Origin: Variovorax boronicumulans
GTDB lineage: Bacteria > Pseudomonadota > Gammaproteobacteria > Burkholderiales > Burkholderiaceae_C
Length of the DNA stretch: 64,000 nt
Direction: 5' to 3'
Assembly (NCBI RefSeq): GCF_007677875.1
Contig: NZ_VEDO01000005.1
Location: 1-64,000, forward strand
The position numbers and the translations under genes are program-made. Below are positions 9,752-23,524 of this stretch, piece by piece. Positions within the stretch are counted from its first letter, which is position 1. Each line of letters starts with the position of its first letter. The notes beneath the pieces were generated by a model that was given only the letters and a program-made list of their open reading frames with translations, had not been told where the DNA came from and did not search any database.

Positions 9752-11962
9752 TCAGTGCGCCGCCGCCGGGGCGGCAGCGGTCGTGCCGGCCTTGCGGCGG
9801 CCCAGCTTGCGCTCGCCGACCAGGAACTGGATCAGCGCGATGGCCAGCGGCATCAGCACGATCAGCACCGTGCAATAGGCCAGCGCCACGCCGTAGTCGC
9901 CGTTGCCCACGCGGCCGATGATGTAGGTGGTGGCCAGCTCGTTCTCGGCCGTGACCAGGAAGATCACGGCGCTCACGGTGGTCATGGCCCGCACGAAGCT
10001 GTAGACCAGCGCCGCGACCAGCGCCGGCTTGAGCAGAGGCAGCACCACGCGGAACAGCGTCTGCGTGGTCGAGGCGCGCAGCATCAGCGAGGCCTCGTCG
10101 AGCGAGCGGTCCAATTGCTTGAAGGCCGCCGTGCCGGCGCGCACGCCCACCGGCAGGTTGCGGAACATGAAGCACAGCACGATCACGAGGCCGGTGCCCG
10201 TGAGCTCCAGCGGCGGCACGTTGAACGCCAGGATGTAGCTCACGCCCAGCACCGTGCCCGGGATCGCGAAGGCCAGCAGCGCGGCGAACTCGAAGGCACC
10301 CTGGCCCTTGAATTCGTTGCGCGCAAGCAGCCAGGCAATGAGCAGACCCAGCGCTGCCGTGATCGGCGCCGAGATGCCCGCGAGCTTCACGGTGGTGATC
10401 AGCGAGTTCCAGGCCGTGCCGGCCCAGACCAGGCCGAACTGGCCCCATTCGAGCGCGAAGGCCGTGTGGAAGTGCTTGAGCGTGGGCGTGTAGTCGCGGC
10501 CCCAGGTCTGCACGAAGCCGCCCGCGAACGCGAACAGGTAGACGACCACGGTGAACGCGATCCAGGGCAGGGCCACGCTGTGGCAGGCCCGGCGAACCCC
10601 ATCCGGCAGGGGCATGGCGATGCCGGCGTCGCCCTTGCCGCTCACGGTGGTGTAGCTCTGCTTGCCCAGCACGCCGCGCTGCAGCGCGAACACCGCCAGC
10701 GCGAAGACCGTCAGCACCCAGGCCAGCGAGGCCGCGCGGCCGGCGTCGTACTGCGCGCCGACGATGGCGAAGAAGATGTCGGTGGACAGCACGCTGTACT
10801 GCCCGCCCACCACCACCGGGTTGCCGAAGTCGGCGATGCTCTCGATGAAGCCGACCAGGAAGGCATTGGCGAGCCCAGGCTTGAGCAGCGGCAGCGTGAC
10901 CGTGAAGAAGGCGCGGCGCCTGTCGGCGCGCAGCATCTGCGCGGCTTCCTCCAGGCTGGGCGCGATGCCCTGGACCACGCCGCGCATGATCATGAAGGCG
11001 ATCGGTGTGAACGCGAACAGCTGCGCCGTCAGGATCCCGGGCAGCCCGTAGAACCAGCGCGTGGGGGCGACGCCGAACCAGCTTTCCAGCAGCTGGTTGA
11101 CCACGCCGGCGCGGCCGAACAGCAGGATGAGGCCCAGTCCCACCACGAAGGGCGGTGTGATGATGGGCAACAGCGCGACCACGCGCAGCGGTGCCTGCAA
11201 ACGCCGGTTGCCGCGCTCGGCCATCAGCGCGATCATGGTGCCCAGCACCGTCGTTCCGCAGGCCGTCAGCAGCGCGAGCAGCAGCGTGTTCCAGGCCACG
11301 CCGCAGGCCGTGCCACCGGCCAGGCAGCCCAGACCCCAGATGCGCTCGGTGAACACCCGCTCGAAGAAGGCCATCAGCGACCAGCCGCCGTCCTCCAGCA
11401 CGAAGGCGCCGGCCAGCGCCTTGCCGACCGGGTAGGCGATGAACAGGGCCAGCAACACGCCGCAGCCGACCACCGCGCCCGACACGAACAGGTCGCCCCG
11501 GAACAAGCCCAGCCGGGCCAGGCCGAAGGCGGCCAGCAGCACGAGCGTGGTCAGCACGACGAAGCCACCCGCGCCGATGCCGAACTGGTTGACCGTGAGC
11601 TCGCCGAAGGCCGTGTTCAGCGCCGCGACGCTCCAGCCGCGCGCGCCGATCGTGAAGCCCGTGAGCGCCAGGCCCACGGCGCCGAGCAGGCCGCCGGCCA
11701 GCAGCCACCGCCCCTGGCCGCGGCCTGGCGCCTTGAGCGCCCCGATGGCGCAAAGCACGAGGCCGGCCAGGCCGACCAGCAGCCAGGGCCGGTTCTGCGC
11801 CAGGGCCTGCAGCAGGCCGTTGGCCGCATCGCCTTCGGAGAAGATGCCCGGCAGGGCCTGGTACCAACTCGTGTCCTGGATAGCGTACCAGGGCAGCAGC
11901 AGGTATGCGAGCAGGCCGGCCGCGGTGCAGGCCCACACCGCGCCATTGGGTCGCCTCGTCAC
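9752..11962 (-). CDS. ABC transporter permease, double-length (FbpB/ThiP type)
   Basis: This 736-residue membrane protein has two binding-protein-dependent permease domains in one chain, as in FbpB or ThiP, so a single polypeptide can form the channel. The N-terminal third has several extra membrane segments (starting LLAYLLLPWYAI). The first permease domain lies around 230-420 with EAA-type EEAAQMLRADRRRAFFTVTLPLLKPG, the second around 500-730 with DEASLMLRASTTQTLFRVVLPLLKP. The binding-protein gene ends at 11967, four bases upstream, and the ATPase gene follows 14 bases downstream, so this is one operon. Confidence 0.9.
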   Translation of the reverse strand: MTRRPNGAVWACTAAGLLAYLLLPWYAIQDTSWYQALPGIFSEGDAANGLLQALAQNRPWLLVGLAGLVLCAIGALKAPGRGQGRWLLAGGLLGAVGLALTGFTIGARGWSVAALNTAFGELTVNQFGIGAGGFVVLTTLVLLAAFGLARLGLFRGDLFVSGAVVGCGVLLALFIAYPVGKALAGAFVLEDGGWSLMAFFERVFTERIWGLGCLAGGTACGVAWNTLLLALLTACGTTVLGTMIALMAERGNRRLQAPLRVVALLPIITPPFVVGLGLILLFGRAGVVNQLLESWFGVAPTRWFYGLPGILTAQLFAFTPIAFMIMRGVVQGIAPSLEEAAQMLRADRRRAFFTVTLPLLKPGLANAFLVGFIESIADFGNPVVVGGQYSVLSTDIFFAIVGAQYDAGRAASLAWVLTVFALAVFALQRGVLGKQSYTTVSGKGDAGIAMPLPDGVRRACHSVALPWIAFTVVVYLFAFAGGFVQTWGRDYTPTLKHFHTAFALEWGQFGLVWAGTAWNSLITTVKLAGISAPITAALGLLIAWLLARNEFKGQGAFEFAALLAFAIPGTVLGVSYILAFNVPPLELTGTGLVIVLCFMFRNLPVGVRAGTAAFKQLDRSLDEASLMLRASTTQTLFRVVLPLLKPALVAALVYSFVRAMTTVSAVIFLVTAENELATTYIIGRVGNGDYGVALAYCTVLIVLMPLAIALIQFLVGERKLGRRKAGTTAAAPAAAH

Positions 11963-11966
11963 GTGC

Positions 11967-12986
11967 TTACCGTGGGAGGGAGTTGACTTCCTTTTCCCAG
12001 CGCGCGATGAGCCGGCGCCGCTCCGCGCTCGCGCCGTACTTCTTGTAGTCGTAGTCGATGAGCTTGATCTTCTTGAAGTCCGGCACGTTCGGGTCGACCA
12101 CCGTCGCCTTGTTCGACGGCAACTGGTACTGCTTGGCGGCCGCGCCGAAGGCCTGCGCGCCGGGGGTCAGGGCCCACTCGTAGAACTTCTTGGCCTGCTC
12201 GAGGTTGCGCGCGCCCTTGATGATGCTCATGGAGCCGATTTCGGCGCCCGTGCCCTCGCTGGGCGTGGACGTCTCGACCGGGAAGCCCTGCATGCGCTCC
12301 TGCGGCGCGTCGTGCACGAAGCTGATGGACACCGCAGTCTCACCACGGGCCACAGCCTTGATCGGGCCCGTGCCCGAGCGCGTGTACTGGCCCACGTTCC
12401 TGTGCAGGCCTTTGAGGTAGTCGAAGGCTTTGTCTTCGCCCATGAGCTGCACCAGCGTGGCGATCATGGTGTAGGCCGTGCCGCTGGAGGCCGGGTTGGC
12501 CACCTGGATGTCGCCCTTGTACTCGGGCTTGAGCAGGTCGGCCCAGGCCTTGGGTGCTGCCAGCTTCTTCTTGGCCAGCAGTTCGGTGTTGTAGCCGAAG
12601 CCCAGCGGGCCGGAGTAGATCCCCACGGTCTTGAAGCCCGACTGCTGGGCCTGCTGCTGCGCCCAGGGGTACAGCTGCGCCAGCGAGGGCGATTTGTACT
12701 CCAGCGTGAGGCCTTGCTCGGCCGCCTGCAGGTGCGGATCGCCCGTGCCGCCGAACCAGACGTCGGTCTTGGGATTGTCCTTCTCGGCGATCAGCTGGGC
12801 CAGTGCCTCGCCCGAGCCCTTCAGGGCCAGGTTGATCTTCACGCCGGTGGTCTTGGCATAGACCGTGGCGATCATGTTGCACCAGTCGGCCTGCACCGAG
12901 CAGATGACGTTGACCTGTTGGGCCAAAGCGCCCGCGGAGGCCGCCAGCAGGGAGCCGGCGACGAGGATGTTGTGGATGGTTTTCAT
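11967..12986 (-). CDS. ABC transporter substrate-binding protein (AfuA/FbpA type)
   Basis: This 339-residue periplasmic binding protein has a signal peptide (MKTIHN start, cleavage near GALAQ) and the AfuA/FbpA pattern: an early VICSVQADWC strand, a hinge around TDVWFGGTGDP, and NPASSGTAYTMIATLVQLMGE. Family members bind ferric iron, hexose phosphates or phosphonates; I do not see the paired tyrosines of classic ferric-binding proteins clearly enough to call iron. The start is placed at ATG 12986 because the signal peptide begins there; an in-frame ATG eight codons upstream is possible. First gene of the importer operon. Confidence 0.85.
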   Translation of the reverse strand: MKTIHNILVAGSLLAASAGALAQQVNVICSVQADWCNMIATVYAKTTGVKINLALKGSGEALAQLIAEKDNPKTDVWFGGTGDPHLQAAEQGLTLEYKSPSLAQLYPWAQQQAQQSGFKTVGIYSGPLGFGYNTELLAKKKLAAPKAWADLLKPEYKGDIQVANPASSGTAYTMIATLVQLMGEDKAFDYLKGLHRNVGQYTRSGTGPIKAVARGETAVSISFVHDAPQERMQGFPVETSTPSEGTGAEIGSMSIIKGARNLEQAKKFYEWALTPGAQAFGAAAKQYQLPSNKATVVDPNVPDFKKIKLIDYDYKKYGASAERRRLIARWEKEVNSLPR

Positions 12987-13098
12987 GGCGCTGCGCCTGC
13001 TGCGGAACAAGGAAGACGGACCTCGGATGCGGGTCCGGGTGCCGGTGCAGAGCCTAGCAATGTGTCAGCGGCGTGACATCGGTGGCAACCCGGGCGGT

Positions 13099-13326
13099 TC
13101 AGCGTGCCGCAGGGTCCTGGTCCTGGTCGTGGTTCAGGGGCTGCACGCCGCTGTTGCGCAGCCATGCGCGGTACTCGCGCCGGCGCCTGCGGCGCTCTTC
13201 GTGCCGGGCGCGCCGCTTCATGCGGGCACGCCGGACGAACAGCCCCACCGTGATGGCCGCAAGGCCCACCAGGATCAGCAAAAAAGACCAGTCGACGACG
13301 AACACCTGGCCGATTTCTTCGTTCAT
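13099..13326 (-). CDS. Small single-span membrane protein, unknown
   Basis: This 75-residue protein has an acidic N-terminus (MNEEIGQ), one membrane segment at about 13-32 ([17 protein letters not shown]), then a strongly basic Arg-rich tail. That charge pattern predicts the tail in the cytoplasm. I do not recognise the family. It could be a real small membrane protein divergent from glgB or a chance open frame; the clean hydrophobic/basic split favours a gene. The 134 bases between it and glgB would hold both promoters. Confidence 0.5.
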   Translation of the reverse strand: MNEEIGQVFVVDWSFLLILVGLAAITVGLFVRRARMKRRARHEERRRRRREYRAWLRNSGVQPLNHDQDQDPAAR

Positions 13327-13460
13327 GTTGGCGGCGGAGGGATGGGGCTGCGGGGCCCCGGTTGTACCACCGCCGTGCGTGCGTGCGGGGCCTTGGCCTA
13401 CACGCGCTGCGGCAGCTGTCCGCTCGCTGCCGCAAGGGTGCATCCGGCACAGTCCTGTCG

Positions 13461-15383
13461 ATGCAGCACACCGCAGCCACGCCTTCGACCGCCGCCGCCC
13501 TGGCGGACCAGGATCTGCACTACTTCCGCGAGGGCACGCACACGGCTCTCGCCGGCCGCCTCGGCGCCGCGCTGCACCCGGGCGGCGAGGGCGCGCGCTT
13601 CGCGGTCTGGGCGCCGAACGCCCGTGCCGTCAGCGTGATCGGGGAATGGAACGGCTGGCAGGCCGGTGCCGAGCCGCTCGCGCCAAGAGCAGACGGTAGC
13701 GGCATCTGGGAGGGCGATGCCCCCGCCGCGCGGCATGGGCAGAGCTACAAATACCGCATCGTGACGGCCGCGGGCCAGGCGCTGGACAAGGCAGACCCCT
13801 ATGCCCTGCTGGCCGAGCTGCCGCCTGCCACGGCGTCGCGCCTGTGGTCGCTGGACTTCGACTGGAACGACGCCGACTGGCTGGCCGGCCGCGCCGAGCG
13901 CCAGGCCGCTGGCGCGCCGCTGTCCATCTACGAGGTGCACCCCGGCTCCTGGCGCCGCGACGACGGCCAGTTCCTGGGCTGGCGGGCGCTGGCCCACGCG
14001 CTCGGCGAGCACGTGCAGGCCATGGGCTTCACGCACGTGGAGCTCATGCCTGTGACCGAGCACCCGTTCTACGGCTCCTGGGGCTACCAGACCACGGGCT
14101 ACTTCGCGCCCACCGCCCGCTATGGCACGCCGCAAGACCTCAAGTACTTCATCGACCACCTGCACGGCCTGGGCATCGGCGTGATCCTGGACTGGGTGCC
14201 GTCGCACTTTCCGACCGACGCGCACGGGCTGCAGGCCTTCGACGGCACGCACCTGTACGAGCATGCCGATCCGCGTCAGGGCTTTCACCCCGAGTGGAAC
14301 TCCAGCATCTTCAACTACGGCCGCAACGAGGTGCGCAGCTTCCTGTTGTCCTCGGCACTGTTCTGGCTGCGTGAGTACCACTTCGATGCGCTGCGCGTGG
14401 ATGCCGTGGCCTCCATGCTGTACCTGGACTACGCGCGCAAGCATGGCGAGTGGATCCCCAACCAGTTCGGTGGCCGCGAAAACCTGGAGGCCGTGCACTT
14501 CCTGCGCATGCTCAACGCGGCCGTGGCGCACGAGCAGCCCGGCGCGCTCGTGATCGCCGAGGAGTCGACGGCCTGGCCTGGTGTCTCGCACCCGGCCGAG
14601 GAGGGCGGCCTGGGCTTCTCGATGAAGTGGAACATGGGCTGGATGCACGACACGCTCAAGTACTTCGGCCTGGACCCGGTGTACCGCCGGCACCACCAGG
14701 GCCAGCTGAGCTTCTCGCTCGTCTACGCCTTCAACGAGCGCTTCGTGCTGCCGCTCTCGCACGACGAGGTGGTCTACGGCAAGGGTTCGCTGCTGGGCCG
14801 GATGCCCGGCGACGCCTGGCAGAAATTCGCCAACCTGCGCGCGCTGTTCGGCTTCATGTGGGGCCATCCGGGCAAGAAGCTGCTGTTCATGGGCGGCGAG
14901 TTCGGCCAGGGCCGCGAGTGGGCGCACGAGGGCGAGCTGGACTGGGCGCAGTCGCGCGAGCCGCTGCACGAAGGCGTGGCGCGCCTGGTTGGCGACCTGA
15001 ACCGGCTGTACCGCAGCGAGCCGGCGCTGCATGCGCGCGACTTTTCCTCCGAAGGCTTCGCCTGGGTTGCCAACGACGACAGCCAGGCCAGCGTGTTCGC
15101 CTTCCTGCGCAAGGGCGAGGAGGGCACGCCGCCCGTGCTCGTGGTCAGCAACCTCACGCCCGTGCCACGCCAGGGCTACCGTCTGGGCGTGCCGCAGCCG
15201 GGCCTGTGGCGCGAACTGCTCAACACCGATGCGCGCGACTACGGTGGCTCCGGCGTGGGCAACCAGGGTGCCGTGCAAACCGAACACCATGGCGCGCACG
15301 GCCAGAGCCATTCGCTGGTGCTGACCCTGCCGCCGCTGTCCACCCTGATGTTCCGCCTGGAATCCGATGCCCATGCCGACTGA
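13461..15383 (+). CDS. glgB: 1,4-alpha-glucan branching enzyme
   Basis: GlgB (640 residues) cuts alpha-1,4 chains and re-attaches them as alpha-1,6 branches. It has an N-terminal CBM48 domain ([23 protein letters not shown], split here at about 45-67) and a GH13 barrel with the nucleophile in [15 protein letters not shown], the acid in [11 protein letters not shown], and [13 protein letters not shown]. It is shorter than the roughly 730-residue enterobacterial enzyme because the extra N1 domain is absent. ATG 13461 is used; the frame is open for 99 bases upstream. It is the first gene of the glucan/trehalose operon and its end overlaps glgE by 17 bases. Confidence 0.94.
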   Translation: MQHTAATPSTAAALADQDLHYFREGTHTALAGRLGAALHPGGEGARFAVWAPNARAVSVIGEWNGWQAGAEPLAPRADGSGIWEGDAPAARHGQSYKYRIVTAAGQALDKADPYALLAELPPATASRLWSLDFDWNDADWLAGRAERQAAGAPLSIYEVHPGSWRRDDGQFLGWRALAHALGEHVQAMGFTHVELMPVTEHPFYGSWGYQTTGYFAPTARYGTPQDLKYFIDHLHGLGIGVILDWVPSHFPTDAHGLQAFDGTHLYEHADPRQGFHPEWNSSIFNYGRNEVRSFLLSSALFWLREYHFDALRVDAVASMLYLDYARKHGEWIPNQFGGRENLEAVHFLRMLNAAVAHEQPGALVIAEESTAWPGVSHPAEEGGLGFSMKWNMGWMHDTLKYFGLDPVYRRHHQGQLSFSLVYAFNERFVLPLSHDEVVYGKGSLLGRMPGDAWQKFANLRALFGFMWGHPGKKLLFMGGEFGQGREWAHEGELDWAQSREPLHEGVARLVGDLNRLYRSEPALHARDFSSEGFAWVANDDSQASVFAFLRKGEEGTPPVLVVSNLTPVPRQGYRLGVPQPGLWRELLNTDARDYGGSGVGNQGAVQTEHHGAHGQSHSLVLTLPPLSTLMFRLESDAHAD

Positions 15384-17495
15384 ATCCCAAGCCGACCAAA
15401 AGCCCCGCCGCGCACGCGCCAAACCCGCTGCGCCGCTTGCCGATCCTGCGGTGGTGCCGCAGGTGCCGGCAGTCCCGCTGCCGGACCTGCCGCAGCAGGG
15501 CCAGGCCCGCGCCGTCATCGACGCCGTGCTGCCCCAGGTCGACGCTGGCCGCTTCGCGGTCAAGCGTGTGGTCGGCGAGGCGCTGGACGTCACCGCCCAC
15601 GTCTTCACCGATGGTCACGACAAGGTGCGTGCCCGGTTGTGCTGGCGCAGGGAGGGTGCCGGTGCCTGGCAGGAGGCCGAGATGCAGGCCGAGGGCAACG
15701 ACGTCTGGTCGGCGCGCTGCACGCCCGACGCGCAGGGCCGCTGGCGCTACACGGTCTGCGCCTGGGTCGACCACTTCCAGTCTTGGCGCGCCGAACTGGT
15801 GCGGCGCGTGGACCTGGCCGACATCCTGATCGCGGCGCGCGTCGGCGCCGAGCTCGTGCGCCAGGCCTCCGAGCGCGCCGAGGGCGAGGACCGCAGCAAG
15901 CTCGCAGGCCTGGCAGAGAACCTGCGCAGCCGCGCCGAGCAGGCCGGCCGCGCCACCATCGCCGAGATGGACTCGGTCTCGCAGGAGGTCGCCTCCATCA
16001 AGGCTGCCGCGCTCAGCGAGGACCTGGCGGCGCTGGCCGACCGCTGGCCCGACCGCTCCCACGCCGTCTGGTGGAGCGCGGAGGGCCTGCCGCTGGTCGT
16101 GGACCGCGAGCGCGCCGCGTTCAGCACCTGGTACGAGATGTTCCCGCGCTCGGCCGCGCTGGAGGAGGGCCGCCACGGCACCTTCAAGGACGTGCAGGCG
16201 CGGCTGCCCTACGTGGCCGCCATGGGCTTCGACGTGCTGTACCTGCCGCCCATCCACCCCATTGGCCGGGCGCGCCGCAAGGGCCGCAACAACACGCTGG
16301 TCGCGTTCGAAGGCGACGTGGGCAGCCCCTGGGCCATCGGCGCCGACGAGGGCGGCCACAAGGACGTGCTGCCCGCCCTCGGCACGCCCGAAGATTTCCG
16401 CGAACTCGTGCGCGCGGCCAATGCGCTGGGCATCGAGATCGCGCTGGACATCGCGTTCCAGTGCGCGCCCGACCACCCTTACGTGAAGGCGCATCCGAAC
16501 TGGTTCCGCAAGCGGCCCGACGGCAGCGTGCAGTACGCCGAGAACCCGCCCAAGAAGTACCAGGACATCTATCCGTTCGACTTCGAAACGCCCGACTGGC
16601 GCGCGCTGTGGCTGGAGCTCAAGAGCGTGTTCGACCACTGGATCGGCGAGGGGGTACGCATCTTCCGCGTCGACAACCCGCACACCAAGGCCTTCGCATT
16701 CTGGGAGTGGGTGATCGGTGCCGTGAAGGCCGAGCATCCCGACGTGCTGTTCCTGGCCGAGGCCTTCACGCGTCCCAAGGTCATGCACCGGCTCGCCAAG
16801 CTGGGCTTCTCGCAGAGCTACACCTACTTCACCTGGCGCAACAACCGGCACGAGCTGATGGAGTACTTCGAGGAGCTGGCCCACGGCCCGGGCAAGGACT
16901 ACTACCGGCCCAACGCCTGGCCCAACACGCCGGACATCCTCAACGAGCACCTGCACCACGGCCCGCGCTCCATCTTCATGGCGCGCCTGGTGCTGGCCGC
17001 CACGCTGTCGGCCAGCTACGGCATCTACGGCCCGCCTTACGAGCTCATGCAGGGCGAGCCGGTCAAGCCGGGCAGCGAGGAGTACATGGACTCCGAGAAA
17101 TACCAGGTCCGCCATTGGGGTGAGCTCACTCTGGACCGGCCGGACAGCATTGCCGGCTTCATCGCCACCGTCAACCGCATCCGCAAGGAGCATGCGGCGC
17201 TGCAGTCCAACGCCTCGCTGCGCTTCTTCGACACCAGCAACCCCTACCTGATCGCCTACGCCAAGCGCGATCCGGATGGCCGCAACGCCGTGCTCACGGT
17301 CGTCAACATCGACGCCACCTTCACGCAGAGTGGCTGGGTGCATGTGGACGCGGCCTGGCTGGGCGTGCAGGGCGGCAGCTTCGTGGCGCATGATCTGCTC
17401 ACGGACCAGTCCTTCGCGTGGCAGGACGGCGGCAACTTCGTGATGCTGGTTCCATCGCAGATGCCGGCCCATGTGATCGAAGTCAGAGGGAACGC

Positions 17496-17499
<4 letters not shown>
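15367..17499 (+). CDS. glgE: Alpha-1,4-glucan:maltose-1-phosphate maltosyltransferase
   Basis: GlgE (710 residues) extends alpha-1,4-glucans using maltose 1-phosphate. GH13_3 features are visible: [18 protein letters not shown], the nucleophile in [17 protein letters not shown], the acid in [14 protein letters not shown], and [12 protein letters not shown]. The first 50 residues are a Lys/Ala/Pro-rich unstructured extension. An alternative ATG lies two codons downstream. It overlaps glgB (17 bases) and the treS/pep2 gene (ATGA), which encodes the maltose-1-phosphate supply, so the pathway order and gene order agree. Confidence 0.95.
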
Positions 17500-20855
<3,356 letters not shown>

Positions 20856-20870
20856 AGCGAAAGGAAGCAC

Positions 20871-21569
20871 ATGGACCAAATCAACGTCATGCTGGAGCCC
20901 GTGCGGGCATTCCTGATCCAGACCGGCGCCTTCCTGCCGCGCCTGGCGATCGCACTGCTCGTGCTGGTGGCCGGTTTCCTCGTGGCCAAGGCCGTGCGTT
21001 TCGCAGTCGAGAAGGGCCTGCGCGCGATCAACTTCCACATCGTGACCAAGCGCGCCGGCCTGGACGGCTTCCTGCAGCAGGGCGGCACCCACATCGACAC
21101 CATCGGCGTGCTGGGCGTGCTGGCCTACTGGGTGGTAATCCTGGCCGCGCTGATCGTGGCCTTCAACGGCCTGGGCCTCACCCACGTGACCGAGCTGCTG
21201 AGCCGCGTGATGCTGTTCGTGCCGCAACTGATCGTGGCTTTGCTGGTGCTGGCCTTCGGCTCCTACTTCGCGCGCTTTTTGTCCAACGCGGTGGCGACCT
21301 ACTGCAAGGGCGTGGGCATGCGCGACGGCCAGGCCCTGGGCCGCATCGCCTACTACGCCATCCTCGCCTTCGTCGTCATGATCGCGCTGGACCAGATGGG
21401 TGTGGGCGGCAGCATCGTGCGCGACGCCTTCCTGCTGATCCTGGGCGGCGTGGTGCTGGCGCTGGCGCTGGCCTTCGGCCTGGGCGGCAAGGACTGGGCG
21501 GCAGCCCAACTGGAGCGCTGGTGGCCGTCCAGGGACGATCCGCGCGACCCACCCAGCCGGTTGCGCTGA
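20871..21569 (+). CDS. Small-conductance mechanosensitive-channel-like membrane protein
   Basis: This 232-residue protein has about five hydrophobic segments (near residues 20-45, 78-100, 113-140, 155-180 and 185-208) and the conserved TM-helix repeats seen in MscS-related proteins (LPRLAIALLVLVAGFLVAKAVR; FVPQLIVALLVLAFGSYFARFLS, given here as parts). It ends soon after GLGGKDWA, so it lacks the large cytoplasmic vestibule of true MscS. A strong AAGGAA site lies 5 bases before the start. Its place between treS and treZ suggests a link to osmotic stress, which is inference. Confidence 0.78.
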   Translation: MDQINVMLEPVRAFLIQTGAFLPRLAIALLVLVAGFLVAKAVRFAVEKGLRAINFHIVTKRAGLDGFLQQGGTHIDTIGVLGVLAYWVVILAALIVAFNGLGLTHVTELLSRVMLFVPQLIVALLVLAFGSYFARFLSNAVATYCKGVGMRDGQALGRIAYYAILAFVVMIALDQMGVGGSIVRDAFLLILGGVVLALALAFGLGGKDWAAAQLERWWPSRDDPRDPPSRLR

Positions 21570-21760
21570 AATGAACCACCCTCGTTTGGATTTCTCACTG
21601 CGTGCAGAAATCCCATCCCCCCAAGGGGGCGCACCCGGCGGCCTGGCAGAGCCAGTTCCCCGGCTGCGCTGGCGTGGCCTGGTCCGCGGCCTCTCGACCA
21701 GCGGCTCGCGATCCGCTTTTGTGCTCTGTGGGTGGCGCGCCAGCGCCGTGGAGAACTGAG
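21570..21760. repeat. Intergenic self-complementary element between mscS-like gene and treZ
   Basis: This 191-base gap interrupts an otherwise tightly packed operon. It holds a hairpin with arms GGATTTCT (21588-21595) and AGAAATCC (21606-21613), a CCCCCCAAGGGGG stretch at 21617-21629, and a second hairpin CTGGC-AGA-GCCAG at 21643-21655, followed by GC-rich sequence with more short inverted repeats. No other copy was noticed in this window. It resembles dispersed intergenic repeats common in Comamonadaceae, from memory; a genome-wide count would settle it. The short open frames inside are not convincing genes. Confidence 0.5.
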
Positions 21761-23524
21761 ATGGACTTCGGTGCGCAGGTCCTGGCCGCGGGCGGTGTGC
21801 GGTTCCGTGTGTGGGCGCCCGGCGCGCGCCAGGCCGAGGTGCTGCTGGAGCCCGGTGGCACCCACGCCATGCAGCCGCTGGCAGAGGGCTGGCATGAGGC
21901 TGTTGTCCCCGAGGCATGCGCGGGCACGCGCTACCGCTACCGGTTCGACGGCGGCATGCCGGTGCCGGATCCGGCTTCGCGGTCCAACCCGGACGACGTG
22001 CATGGCTCGAGCGCCGTGGTCGACCCGAAGGCCTACGCCTGGCAGGACGCCGCCTGGCGTGGCCGGGCCTGGCAGGAAGCGGTGATCTACGAACTGCATG
22101 TGGGTGCCTTCACGCCCGAGGGCACGTTCGCGGCCGCGGCGGAGCGCCTGGCCGAGCTGGCGGCGCTGGGCATCACCGCCATCGAACTGATGCCGCTGGC
22201 AGACACGCCCGGCGGGCGGAATTGGGGTTACGACGGTGTGCTGCTGTTCGCGCCCGAGAGCAGCTTCGGCACGCCCGACGACCTGCGCGCGCTGGTCGAC
22301 CGTGCCCATGGGCTGGGCATCATGGTGCTCGTCGATGTGGTCTACAACCATTTCGGTCCCGACGGCAACTACCTGCACGGCTATTGCCCGCAGTTCTTCA
22401 ACCCCGCGCACCAGACGCCCTGGGGCGCTGCCATCAATTACGACGGCGAACACAACGCGGCTGTGCGGGGCTTCATGGTCGCCAATGCGCTGTACTGGAT
22501 CGAAGAGTTCCATGCCGATGGCCTGCGGCTGGATGCCGTGCACCAGATCCGCGACGACTCGGCCCTGCCCATCGTCGAGGAGATCGCGCAGGCGATCGCG
22601 CAGGGCCCCGGCCGCGCGCGCCAAGTGCATCTCGTGCTGGAAAACGAGCACAACCAGGCCCAGCGCCTGCAACCGGCAGGCGCGGCCACAGCACAGTGGA
22701 ACGACGACGTGCACAACGCCGCCCACGTGCTGCTGACTGGCGAGACCGACGGCTACTACGCCGACTATGCGCAGGACCCTGCGCAGTTGCTGGGCGGCGC
22801 GCTGGCCGAGGGCTACATCTACCAGGGCCAGGTATCGCCGCACCTGGGCGTGCCGCGCGGAGAGCCCAGCGGCCAGCTGCCGCCGACCGCCTTCGTCTCC
22901 TTCCTGCAGAACCACGACCAGGTCGGCAACCGCGCGCTGGGCGAGCGCCTGGACCGGCTCACGGATGCGCACAGGCTCGAGGCGCTCTATGCCTGCCTGC
23001 TGCTGTCGCCGCACATCCCCATGCTGTTCATGGGCGAGGAGTTCGCGGCGTCCACGCCCTTCCTGTTCTTCTGCGACTTCGAGGGCGAGCTGGCCGAGGC
23101 CGTGCGCAAGGGCCGGCGCGCCGAGTTTCAGCGCTTTGCGGCGTTCGCCGACGAGGCCGCACGGGCGCGCATTCCGGATCCGAACGACGAGGCCACCTTC
23201 GCCGCCTCCAAGCTGCGCTGGGCCGAGCGCGAGACGTCGCCGCACCGCGAGCGCCTCGCGTTCGTGGGCCGGCTGCTCGGGTTGCGCCACGAACACCTCG
23301 TGCCGCGGCTGGGCGGCGCGCCGCACGGCGGTCGCTCGCTGGGCCGTGGCGGCTTCGTGCACGTCGTCTGGCCGCTGGCCGACGGCGCGAGCTGGGAACT
23401 GCAGGCCAACCTGCAGGACGCGCCCGCCGAAGTCGCTGCCGACGCTGGCCACACCGTTTATGTCTCCCATGCCGCTCCCGGCATGCCACCCTGGTCCGTC
23501 CGCGTGAGCCTGCATACCCCATGA
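21761..23524 (+). CDS. treZ: Malto-oligosyltrehalose trehalohydrolase
   Basis: TreZ (587 residues) releases trehalose from the end of maltooligosyltrehalose. It has an N-terminal CBM48-like domain (FRVWAPGARQAEVLL) and a GH13 barrel with VIYELHVGAFTPEG, NWGYDGVLLFAPESSFG, nucleophile in GLRLDAVHQIRDDS, acid in LVLENEHNQ, and FLQNHDQVGNRA. ATG 21761 is chosen because the conserved N-terminal domain begins there; sequence further upstream in frame belongs to the repeat-like gap. It overlaps treY by four bases (ATGA). Confidence 0.95.
   Translation: MDFGAQVLAAGGVRFRVWAPGARQAEVLLEPGGTHAMQPLAEGWHEAVVPEACAGTRYRYRFDGGMPVPDPASRSNPDDVHGSSAVVDPKAYAWQDAAWRGRAWQEAVIYELHVGAFTPEGTFAAAAERLAELAALGITAIELMPLADTPGGRNWGYDGVLLFAPESSFGTPDDLRALVDRAHGLGIMVLVDVVYNHFGPDGNYLHGYCPQFFNPAHQTPWGAAINYDGEHNAAVRGFMVANALYWIEEFHADGLRLDAVHQIRDDSALPIVEEIAQAIAQGPGRARQVHLVLENEHNQAQRLQPAGAATAQWNDDVHNAAHVLLTGETDGYYADYAQDPAQLLGGALAEGYIYQGQVSPHLGVPRGEPSGQLPPTAFVSFLQNHDQVGNRALGERLDRLTDAHRLEALYACLLLSPHIPMLFMGEEFAASTPFLFFCDFEGELAEAVRKGRRAEFQRFAAFADEAARARIPDPNDEATFAASKLRWAERETSPHRERLAFVGRLLGLRHEHLVPRLGGAPHGGRSLGRGGFVHVVWPLADGASWELQANLQDAPAEVAADAGHTVYVSHAAPGMPPWSVRVSLHTP

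Noticed and set aside
8691-11936. Apparent single gene fusing a permease-like region to the ABC ATPase
   Set aside because: Upstream of ATG 9737 the frame is an out-of-frame reading of the real permease gene (9752-11962); the ATPase starts at its own ATG.
12984-13460. Other short open frames around 12865-13480 as genes
   Set aside because: Apart from the 75-residue membrane protein, they show no hydrophobic pattern, motif or ribosome-binding site.
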